From contig OW051469.1 in NCBI GenBank assembly GCA_932521025.1, positions 3,670,398-3,734,397 of the forward strand: DNA of 64,000 bases. Direction: 5' to 3'. The translations under genes and the position numbers were made by a program. Position 1 is the first letter of the stretch. Each line of letters opens with the position of its first letter. The notes below the pieces were generated by a model that saw only the letters and a list, made by a program, of their open reading frames with translations, was not told the origin of the DNA and did not search any database. Source of the stretch: Oscheius onirici. Taxonomy: Eukaryota; Nematoda; Chromadorea; Rhabditida; Rhabditidae. Of this stretch, positions 22,182 through 31,974 are shown in pieces.

Positions 22182-23794
22182 ATGCGCCATTTCTTGATAT
22201 TTTCTGTCGTCATTTTTGTCTCAGGTAGTTCGTCTGAAACCACATTTAAAAAAACTCAGTTCAGTTCTTGCCGGACCATGTCCGGATCTCTACGTGTCTG
22301 GCTCCAACGGCTTTTGTTATCAGGTTAGTCACGTTCTTTTCAGAGGGGTCAAAGAAGACAATGGAACAACTTTCTAGCAAAAATATAACTCACTTTTCAG
22401 TATGCCAAGGCAGCCAAAAGCTTCAGTGCCGCCGCTCAGCGCTGTGCTTACGACGGAGCCCATCTCGTCAGCGTTCCCAATGCTTTCGTCAGTACCTTTT
22501 TGTTGATTTCATGGCTCTAAAGTACAGGCAAATGAGTACATTTACGGCTTGATCAACGACAATCCGACCTGGATTGGACTGAGCTGTCCTTCAGGAACCA
22601 ACAGGGACTGCTCCTGGGACAGTGGAATGGCCTATTCTCAGAATGGATTCAACGCTTTTACTGGTTGGTCATTTGGGCAGAGAAATTGAGAAAAAAAGCC
22701 TTTCCAGGCGGATACGGTAACACATCGACCACTTGTGTCTTCATGAAGTCTGACGGAACTTGGTCTTTCGACAGCTGTGGCGCGTCCAAATCCTTCATTT
22801 GTGAGCTTCCGGAGAGCACCTGTGAGTCACTTTAAGTTATCTCTGACAGTCGCCGAGTTAATAATCTTGCCGTACGGGTCTTCCAAATATTTCTTGAACG
22901 TGTCACTGAGCCAAAAACTGCCTGGACTCAAAGTAAATTGAGATGAGCGGTATAGCTGATTTTGGCTATCACTCTAGATCACACGATTCTTGTTCGGCTC
23001 GGACTCGATCTTCAATTCAGTTCACCGGGTACTCTCTCGGTTTCAGTACTATCTCTTACCGTCCATTCCTCTTCTTGAACTCTTTACAATCAGCAACTGT
23101 TTGACTATGCCCTGAATCTATTGCTTGTACTGCCACCCAAACTCTCTATTATCACAGAAGTCTCTGCCTCGTGTGACTGCATCATATTCATAGCCTTATG
23201 TCCATTACCGTAACCCAAAGACACGTTCAGACGCTCCCTGCTACGGTTTTCTGACCGGCAGTCAACAGTGCTTCAAGCCCAACTACGCTCTGGACTACTA
23301 CGACGACGCCGAGACCAAGTGCAAGGCTCAGTGTTCCGACTTGGCCTATATTCCCAACCAGGCTGTGAGTTTCTCCATTAAAATAAGATAATAATATATA
23401 GGAAAACGACAGAATTACTTCCGGTCTGTGCTGGGAGTGCAACAATGTCCAGCCTTTGGCCAAAATTGGATTGACTTTGAACGGAAACACTTATACTTGG
23501 ACCAACGGGAAGACATTTAATCCATCCAGTGATTATTCCAATTTCGGTTCGTTTTCTATTTTTGTACTCAAAAAAGCACAAAATTCAGCCTTTGTCCGAG
23601 CTTCTCTTGGCAATTGTGTCGGTCTGGCTCTCTATGACACGACCGTGTCCGGAAAGCCGGTTAAACGTGGACAGTGGGTCAATGTGAACTGCAATTCTTA
23701 CGGTCCCTCCATCTGTACACGAGGTATGTTTGCAGCCATCAAACAAGACACAAAATCCCCATTTTCAGCTCAAAACGCCCAATGCCACCAGTAA
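22182..23794 (+). CDS. Secreted C-type lectin with two CTLD-like domains
   Basis: Nine exons (22182-22224, 22265-22323, 22401-22487, 22528-22663, 22708-22821, 23231-23364, 23402-23546, 23589-23723, 23769-23794) join to 292 residues. A signal peptide MRHFLIFSVVIFVSVLAG is followed by a first CTLD: CPDLYVSGSNGFCYQ, then CAYDGAHLVSVPNAF, WIGLSC, CSWD and a FICELPEST end. After a 409-nt intron comes a second Cys-rich module starting CYGFLTGSQQCFKPNYALDY and ending AQNAQCHQ. In the first domain I see no clear EPN/QPD or WND calcium-sugar motif, so sugar binding is uncertain. Nematode secreted lectins of this type often act at the cuticle, gut or in immunity; the role here is inferred. Confidence 0.85.
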
Positions 23795-24360
23795 GATCCG
23801 AAAATGAACATTTCTTGACCATCTGTCGGCTTAAAATCGGCGCACAGATGGTTTTTAGCCGGTAACCAGCTGTGGGGCTTTGTCCTTGAGATTTTGTACA
23901 AAAAAGTTTATGAACACAATGAGCGCTGTCAAGGTGGAGATTATACGGGAGAAATGGGGCAGGGAAAGACAACTTTTGGACACATGGATCGACTGAAAAA
24001 AGGCACAGAGACCGGGGCCGGAGTACGGCATAGACACAATATTCACAATCGCTCTCAAGCATAAAAAGCCAAACTATGTGAACAAAACTTTAGGTTAGGG
24101 GAGGGAGAAAAAGCTCTAACTTAGACAGGGATATAAAGACTTGTTAGCAGCCCGTTTGTGTGTGAATGAAGACTTGTAAACTGATTATGCGCGTTGAAAA
24201 CAAAACGAGAAACTTAAAACAATTTTGAAAACGCTCAGTGTAAACAACACAATGACCTATACAGAGAGAAAGAAAAAGAGGGAAGACGGGGAGGGGGAAG
24301 CTATATACCGGTATTGGACGAGGACCCGTGTGGTGACTTCTTGACGGAGGTGAAGAGACT
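23795..24360. other. Intergenic stretch between the lectin and Nanos-type genes
   Basis: This holds the converging 3' ends of the lectin (+) and the Nanos-type gene (-). I saw no canonical AATAAA for either. No other feature is supported. Confidence 0.4.
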
Positions 24361-26913
24361 TTAGTGTTGTTGTTGCTGCTGATCGCGCTGCTGCTGCTGG
24401 TAATGAGAGCGAGGTCCAGCATTGATGCGTCGATCTCCACGACCCTGAAAATTAGCCAATCATGTTGATCAAGGTGAAAAAAGGCTGGCATGTGTATAAT
24501 TGAGCAACTTTTGATCTTATCATCGTATTATACGTCTATTTGGCAACGAATGAGCAAACGGCGTAAAATTGAAGAAAATAAGCGGGCTGACCTCGGCAAA
24601 ACTTTATCTTTGCTGGTTGCTTACAGTATTGAAAGCGACAAAAGATGGACAACTTCAAAATTATACGCGTGCCGTGACGGCACTGCCGTCGGTGTCGTGA
24701 CAGTAAGCACATACAATCCTTCAAAGTTCTGTTCTTCATCAAATAAGAGCGCGTGCAAATGCAAAAGAGGTGAAAAACTTACACCTTCGTGTCTCGGAAT
24801 GTAATTGCTTCCCCGTTGTCCTCCTCTTCCGCCGAATCCTCGATGGCCTCCTCTGTTCTGATCGCTACGGAACTGGTAATTTTGTCGTTGTTGTTGTGTG
24901 CCGCTGTAGAAGTTTCCTTGTCCTCCTCCGCCACGCTGCTGCTGTTGATGCATTCTGTCGTGATGTTGTTGCGGATTCTGCTCCATCAGGCTGCGCGGCT
25001 CACGGAGATTCTCACTCGACTGATCTGAAAATTTGCGCGTTTTTGCTATACATAGACAAAGCGAACATGTACACGTGAAGTGGAAATGAGCCGTGGGACC
25101 ACCAATCTGACCGCACTTATCGCATTTCATCGTTCTAAGAGCCTCCGGACAGACGATTTTCGAGTTTTCCTTTAGCTGATGATTGACACATTCGGATTCG
25201 GGCTTCTTCAACTGGCGACAGTAATGACATCCTTCCGAACTGCTGACGGGTGCCTTCTCACCACCTTTTGCCTCAGCTCGCGGCGGCTCTTCGGTCTTGG
25301 CAGGAGCCGATTCGGTTTCCTCAGGTGGAGGGCTGCTGCCCTTTGTGGCCAACGAAAGCATCTGCTTGGCACGCTGCCTCTGCTCGGGAGATGAACTGGC
25401 TTCGGGTGCCTCGTTAAGCTGTAAACTTCCTCTGATTATGAACAAAAAGGGTGTTACCTTCATCTCTGTCATACTGGAAGTGAGATCCTCGGTGACGTCG
25501 ACGTTTGGAGCAGCCTCAGAGCCGGATCGGGCGGATTCCGATCGATTATCTGTCGAATGCGGATACGAGGAGCCATTTCTGTGGACGTTGTTGCGACCGC
25601 GATTATTGTCCCGGCAGTTGACACCACGGTTCGAAAAATTCGGTTTTCTGCTGCTGTAGCCGCCCGACTGCGAAAACCCTCCCACATGCTGCTGTGGCTG
25701 CTGCGGCACGAAATGGCCCTGCTGTATCGGATGAGCCATGTTGGGGGGCTAAACAATGGGTTGTTTTCCAGTAAAATGTAGTAGCGCTTACAGGAATACT
25801 GAAAGGCGGTTGCTGCATTATTCCAGTCCCGTACTGATGTTGTGGTCCACGCTGAGGAAGGTTAAACATGTGCTGTCCAGCCATCATCACATGCGGCGGC
25901 ATCATGCCCTGCTGTCCGGCAACCATCTGTGGAGGATAGCCTGTCATGAACTGAAATCAGGAAAGTTAGACCGTCAAGAAGGGAAAGCTGACCATTTGAG
26001 GAGGAATCATCATCGGCTGTTGCTGAGCGTGTGACATCATATATTGCGGGTACATGTTCAGATTGCCCGGAGGCGGCTGAAACTTACTATTATACATAAA
26101 TGATCCAAAATCTTGCCGCGTTGTACATGTAGTGTTGTGGCTGCTGTCCTCCCGACATCATCATCTGTCCCGCCATTTCGGCTCCACCATCGTAGCCTTG
26201 TCCCGGATGCTGCTGCTGACGGGAAGGACCACTTCCAGCATGCTGTGGCGGCGGCTGCTCGTAGGCCATGTTGTTGTCCCAGTGCTGTGACTGTTGTGGC
26301 TGCTGCTGGTAAATTGGTTGTTGCGGCATCTGGACCTCTGGCGGCATCATTTGATTGCTGTAATAGTCACTACAGAAGAGTTAGGACGGTGTTTTTCAAT
26401 GTTGTTTCAGCCCTACCTGGGCTAGTGAAGCTTCGAAGGAAGCGAAATGGTCGGAAAACAAACCTTTGAGAGGGAGCAGAATTCTGTCCGTAGATCTCTT
26501 GGTAATGCATTCCCTGATGCTGCTGGCCGCGGTTCATCTGCATCTGAAACTTACAGTGTCTCTTACGTAATATCTTACAAAATTAAAAGAAGCAAAAAAA
26601 TACCCTGTTGAAAGCTTCGGGATTCATCTGCATCTGTGGCTGGTAATAGACCATTCCACTTCTGACGGTGCCCGTGTAGTCTCCGCCGGGTCCAGTAGGA
26701 TCCTGGTAAGCGGCAGCTGGAGTGGCGTTCATCTGCATAGGTGGACGAGGCTAAAAATTAGGTATTTTTGCGGGAAAGTATGATAAAACTCACAAATCCT
26801 GGCGGGGCATCGCCACCCAGACCGGAATCGGGAGTAGTTCGGGTCGTGTTCGGCTGAGATGGAGGTCCGGCGGCAACAAACGTCTCAACTGAGGGGCCAA
26901 CATTAGCCGACAT
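24361..26913 (-). CDS. Gln-rich Nanos-type zinc-finger RNA-binding protein
   Basis: The start at 26913 gives MSANVGPSVETFVAAGPPSQ. Several exons of Gln/Met/Pro-rich low-complexity sequence follow, then an RG/Asn-rich stretch. The zinc module runs about 25235-25075: CHYC, His 12 residues later, then CPEALRTMKCDKC, His and a last Cys near HFHFTC. The CCHC+CCHC order is that of Nanos, but three spacings differ by one residue from CX2CX12HX10C...CX2CX7HX4C. An intron falls at the last Cys, so the exact donor decides whether it is kept. The C terminus is RGG/Gln-rich and stops at 24361-24363. Nanos proteins bind Pumilio/FBF-bound mRNAs in germ cells. The long N terminus resembles NOS-3 in plan; orthology is inferred. 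Confidence 0.7.
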
Positions 26914-27968
26914 TCTGGAACAAAATGAGGCTGGGGATGAGAGAAAAGTAGGAGAGAGGAGGCGAAAATCGACAGATAGGAAACAAAGACTGAAGATGTT
27001 AAAATTTTACGAAAATGTCGTTGTCTTTTCTTCTTTTGTATAGGACTAAGTAAAAGCTTGTGAACATTGCAAACAACGCTAAAAAATCTAAGAAATTAAC
27101 GAGTGAGCATGCATGAACGTGAGAAAATTGCACACGATCAGGAGTTCGTTTCACGACGACAATTTTCCTACATGTCGTGCAATATGTGTTACATTCTTGT
27201 TTCCTGTTGTTAAAACTGTCCTCTGACACCAAAATGTGCCCAAAAAAGGCCAAAAACAACAGACAATCAGCTGTCCTAAACCGACAGGCAGTTCCGTCGG
27301 ACTTTCGTGTAAACAAGATGCCAAAAAAAAGTTTTCTTCCATTTTGGACCTTTTACGCATTTTTCACATTCAGGACATCGAAAATGATATGCAGAAAAGA
27401 AAAACAAGTAAACAAGGACGAGACGGCCGTTCGGAAATCCGTCCGGCTGCTGCCAGACGAAGGCGGTGTGACTGCGTACAGGATTCATTTTGGCGCACTT
27501 TTGCGTACGTCTAATTTCTACCGTTCACGAAAATGATTCAGAAGTAAATTCCACGATTGTTCACTCTTTTCAGTATAATTCATCGTCGTTTTTCCGTAAA
27601 CTTTGCTCAGCGACTGCGTATAATTCACAAAACTCGATGTTATTGTTTAGAAAAGCAAAATGAATGATATTTTTTTATTGAGAATTCAGTCAAGTTTCTA
27701 CAAAGGAGTTTCCACGCTTCAAGACTCTCAAAATGTCGATTGTTTTTTTTTCGGGACAGGTTTCACTTCTGTAGACTAAATTCTCCCGTCTTTTTCGTAT
27801 CAAAAGACGTTCACAAAAACTGAGATTCTCTTGACCAGTCAGTTCTCTTCTCTATTTACCCCTCCTCGTAAAAAGTCGGGGAAACTCACCTCTGTGACAA
27901 CATTAAGACCACTGTTCTTCCCAGTTGATTCCTTATCTTTTCTTTGTTTCGGTTCTTGAGCCACGGGT
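26914..27968. other. Divergent promoter region, no gene seen
   Basis: About 1.05 kb separates the divergent starts of the Nanos-type gene (-) and GGCT (+). Open frames on both strands here overlap one another and lack motifs or good splice sites. I see no repeat with clear ends. Confidence 0.4.
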
Positions 27969-28857
27969 ATGAGCTTTTTCTACTATTTCGCCTATGGTAG
28001 TAATCTCCTAAAGTCGCGGATTCGGATACAGGTTTGTCAAATTCAGGGAAGAAAGACGGACTTTTCAGAACAAAGGAGCCGAATACGTGGGAAACGGGCG
28101 ATTGGACGGCTTCAAACTTCATTTTGTCAGCTACAGCCAGCGCTGGAAGGGAGCTCTGGCAACGATTATTCAAGAACAGGGTGCTGAAGTAAGTTTATGT
28201 GAAATTTGGTTCCTGACAGTCTCTGGCAGCTGCAGCATCATTAGTTTCACTCGTTACACAAAAAGGATTTGGATGGGAGCGTAACTGAAATACCAAAGAT
28301 TGACTAGCAATGTCTCTTTTTGATTACCAGACTACAAATTTTCAAAGAGATTCGAGCTTTTTTTCTGCCACGGGAACTTGCTTTGGAAATAAGAACCCAT
28401 ATTTTTCGGGAAAACTCGAAGAACCATTACTTTCGGGGCATCACGATGGGCCTACTTTCTGCGAAAACACGGGAAATTCTAGGTGATAGGGTGTGTCTGG
28501 AAGATTCCCATGGACTTTAGCGTGGAGTTGGACAAACAAGAGTACAGTTACCACCGTCTCAGCGTCCCGATCAGCTGTTTTGACGGTCAAGTCGTTGAAT
28601 GTCGGACCTATCAGTTCAGTAATCAAGAAGCGGCAGAAACCAGACCCTCGCCTCATTACAAGGTAAGGAAAAGAAGAATTCTAAGGATTTTCCAGACTGT
28701 TATCTATGCCGGAGCCGTGGAACATGGCCTTCCCCACGAGTATTTGGAAAGAATTTTCGCCATCGAAGACAACGGGTTCAAAGGACGCGTAGAGGTCGAT
28801 CTGGACGTCATCCGACATCTGAATTTGTCGCCAAGGGATGAAGATAACAAAGGGTAG
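27969..28857 (+). CDS. Gamma-glutamylcyclotransferase
   Basis: Exons 27969-28031, 28069-28188, 28483-28662 and 28696-28857 join to 174 residues, a normal length for GGCT. The enzyme turns gamma-glutamyl amino acids into 5-oxoproline plus the free amino acid, in glutathione turnover in the cytosol. The N-terminal MSFFYYFAYGSNLLKSR holds the YGSNL phosphate-loop-like signature. Next come GALATIIQEQGAE, VIGCVWKIPMDFSVELDKQE (VWG-type strand and catalytic Glu region) and the GLPHEYLERI end. Using the acceptor TTCTAG before 28483 restores the frame. It is convergent with the RRM/LOTUS gene, the stops being only 50 bp apart. AATAAA lies at 28889. Confidence 0.9.
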
Positions 28858-28906
28858 GAAAATTTATATAGTAATAACCGAGGATACAAATAAAAATACT
28901 CTAATC

Positions 28907-30647
28907 TTACTGTTTGATGGAGATGACACCGTTTTCGTCGTAGAGCAGTTCCGGATGAAGGGTGACGATATGGAGCCAACTGCAGTGGAACCACTCCATT
29001 GGCTGGGCGCGGTAGCCGTACCTCTCGGAGAAGGCGTCATTCAGTTCACATAGCTGAAAAATATAGTTTTTAACGGGATAAGACAAACACTACCTGCTGC
29101 GCACCGGTTTTGTCAATCATGTGGAAAACTAGTCGACTCAATTCTTCGGCGGTTTGTAGTCCTCGCTCGGGAACGCCGTCTGGACTGGCTGGAGGAGTTG
29201 ATTCTGAACTTTCTTAAATGAAAAGTAGAGAAGATAATTCACCTTGAGAAGCAAGTCGTGCGTTATAATCTAGTATAAATCTGGCCGATTGGAATGCTCT
29301 ATTTTCTTTTTCCGAGAATTTCTGAGATCGTCCTAGGTGATGCCTGATTGCTGGAAATACATCTTTAGGCTTCTTCATTTGCTAGCTTTTCGTTCCGATG
29401 CGTACAAGCATTAGATACCCAGCTGGGCTTCTCAAACAAATGCAAGTGCGTATCATCGCTGAGTATTCTATGAAGGAGAAATAACAAACCTCTGTTGAGT
29501 TCTGGGACTTGAACTCGTGCCTTCTTCTGTTCACTCTGATGGTTTTCATTTAGCTGCAACCATCGTAGCTTTTCTTCTAGTGGCTCCGTCGTCCAAACTC
29601 GGCTAACTCTTGCTCTAGTCGATAAGCCTTTTCCGAGCACAATTTCTAAACTTGATTATTCAAATTTTCCAAACAACTTTGTTACCTGGCTCGTGTGCAG
29701 GAGCCGAAAGCCATTCGTCATCGAGCCAGTTTTCTAGCTCCACTGCACCTTCGGGTAGGATACGGACAGGAGCAGGTTTCGGCGCGGTAGGCAGCTCAAC
29801 TCTGGCTGTCTGAAATCATTAGTTAGTGGATAAATATCGTATTTTGCCCGGTTTAAAAAATAGAGCAAAATGTACCGGTATTGGCGGGCTGAGTTGAATC
29901 GACGCCGGTAGCCATTCGTCTGATGAGCTGGCACTTAGCGTAGGATGTGCTGTGGCGATGGTAGCAATGGTCGTTGTCGGATTGGCTCTCCAGATGGACG
30001 TCTGAAGATGATGACGTCGCTATAGTTTTAAGAAAAAGAATACCTTTTGCTGTTGTGCAATTGGCGGGTTGTTAAGAGGAAGAGCGTCATCAGCATCGAG
30101 GTACTTGGGATTCTTCGTTAGGCTATACATCTGCTTCCTCGCCTGAAAAGGAACAAATTAGCAGCAATAAAAGACTAGTTTTCATCGTCGTATGAAGCCG
30201 TACATCCTTCACAAAAGAGCCGTTTCGTCGAACCCACCAGTTTCTGGGCAGTTGCTATATCTTCTTCGATCGGCATGGGCAGACTGTTTGGCCTGTAGTG
30301 GCCGATACTGCTCAAATTCCGTTCGGCTATGCTTTCAACTCGCAGAAAATTCATTTCCGGTCGATATTTGTTCGCATTTCGTAGTGTGACCATCTTAGTT
30401 GAAAAATTGACATTCTTCATCGCCTAGGAATTTTTTTATAATGAAATACACTGAGGTGAAAACTGACCTTTACTCTATCCGCATCCTGTTTGTTGTACAT
30501 CTGCATGAACCCGTAAGTGGCTCCGGAAGCTCCGTAAAATATTCGAAGTCCTTTGATCGGGACGGGCTTCATCGAAAATCGTATGAAGGTCTCGATTTCC
30601 GTCACTAGGGGTGGCAGCTCCCCGATGTAGACTTGGCTGTCGGCCAT
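28907..30647 (-). CDS. RRM and probable OST-HTH/LOTUS RNA-binding protein
   Basis: The start at 30647 gives MADSQVYIGELPPLVTEI. VYIGEL (RNP2-like) and YGFMQMYN (RNP1-like) with the strand KMVTLRNA outline an RRM over the first 85 residues. Middle exons are disordered, with NPKYLDADDALP and ENWLDDEWLSAP. The C-terminal 75 residues (ELSRLVFHMIDKTGAQQ, LCELNDAFSERYGYRAQP, PELLYDENGVISIKQ) fit the helix-turn-helix outline of LOTUS domains, which occur in germ-granule proteins. Several introns of 40-70 nt are needed; the junction after residue ~140 is uncertain. The stop at 28907-28909 leaves 50 bp to the convergent GGCT gene. RRM is fairly sure; LOTUS is an inference. Confidence 0.65.
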
Positions 30648-30869
30648 TTTACTTCTGCAACCGACGAAATTAGTGTGAAATAGAGAAAAACATCAAGAAA
30701 TGAAATGTATGACAAAAAATACAGCAAGAACGTTTATGAACCAGTTTTGTCTTCACTTTTATGTGGGTGTGGGAGGGGGATTTTGTTGAGCGATTTTGCC
30801 TGCATTTCGATCAAATCACATTACTGAGCAATTTTTAAAAGCACGAAGTCCTAAAAAAAGAAAAAAACC

Positions 30870-31460
30870 ACGATACGATACATGATTGCACTTTAGCTGG
30901 CGCCTACGTTCGTTCAAATCATTTTTGCGCGAACACCCAAAATGGCTTGAATTTGATATTTTCTCAATTTTCCAGCCGTTTTTCGCGTTTCTAACTACTT
31001 TTTCTGAATTCAGCGTGTAAAAGAACCCGCGGGAATAGAAAATTACAATAAACAATATATGAATAGGCGAAAAATGTTAACGTCTTGTGAACGGCTCTAG
31101 TCTGTTCAAAAAATAGAGAGCATTATTTGAATTGGCCCGCGCTTTTTCATTGGCTGAGTATCCAGCATTTACATGCTGTAACGTGCTACGCAGCTAAATT
31201 CCCGCCAATATGATCTGGAAATTGTTCTGTGAAGAAAGCGCGGGTCAATTCAAAAAATGCTCTCTACATTTTACACAGACTATATTGTCGATTTCTTGCT
31301 AATTTCGATCAGATTTCATGCCCAGGGTGTTGTTTTACACGCTGAATTTAATAAAAGAAAGAAACGTAGAAAATAGAAGGAAAACAAAGAAAATCGCAAT
31401 TTTAGGCCAGTTTGAACAAACTTAGGTGCCAGCTAAAGAACAGCCCGATACATTCTTTGA
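30870..31460. repeat. Large imperfect inverted repeat hosting a nested MITE
   Basis: The outer arms CTTTAGCTGGCGCCTACG (30891-30908) and, inverted, GGTGCCAGCTAAAG (31425-31438) are mirrored. Further inside, TTCAGCGTGTAAAA mirrors TTTTACACGCTGAA. The centre is occupied by the 181-bp element at 31100-31280. It looks like a fold-back element into which a smaller one inserted. Confidence 0.65.
31100..31280. mobile_element. Tc1/mariner-like MITE
   Basis: The terminal inverted repeats are GTCTGTTCAAAAAATAGAGAGCATT and, inverted, AATGCTCTCTACATTTTACACAGAC, continuing through GGCCCGCGCTTT/AAAGCGCGGG. The flanks on both sides are TA (31098-31099 and 31281-31282). A TA duplication fits Tc1/mariner. 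There is no coding capacity. Confidence 0.78.
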
Positions 31461-31974
31461 GAAATTTTTAGGACATGTTCAGTTACCGTAATAATCTAAT
31501 GAAATTCAGGGCAATCGTTTCGAGACCACCTCGATTTAGACCTTTAAATATCTCACGTTCACTGTCCTAAATCCTAAAATTTTCTCTTCGTCTCCATTTT
31601 TCTTGCCTCTTTGGATATGTTTTCGTTTCATGGAATACTTTAAAGAAAGTTTACTCTTGGAAGGAAGTAGTCACAAAAATTAGTGAAAAGACGGCTGCTT
31701 TGGGAGGAGAGATACAAATGGCAAATATATGGTTAGCGGCTAGGTTGAGCAATACAAGGGAGCACATAGAAATCACACTGGGTTCACTTTGGGCGGCATT
31801 CACTGGCTGGGGAAAATGACAAATCACAGGAGAAAAAGCCTGATTTAGTACTTTAAAGGGACGGATAAATATAGGTACAAGGGGGCTAGAAGGCTGACTA
31901 GTAACTCGTAACTGGGGATATAAAACTAGACAAATAAGATGACTACATGAGGGAAGGAAGGAAGAAAATGATCT
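31461..31974. other. Gene-free stretch, no feature seen
   Basis: This lies between the inverted-repeat complex and the 3' end of the Rab11-FIP gene. Nothing is supported. Confidence 0.4.

Noticed and set aside
24770..25659. Several + frames of 70-120 codons
   Set aside because: Antisense to the Nanos-type gene.
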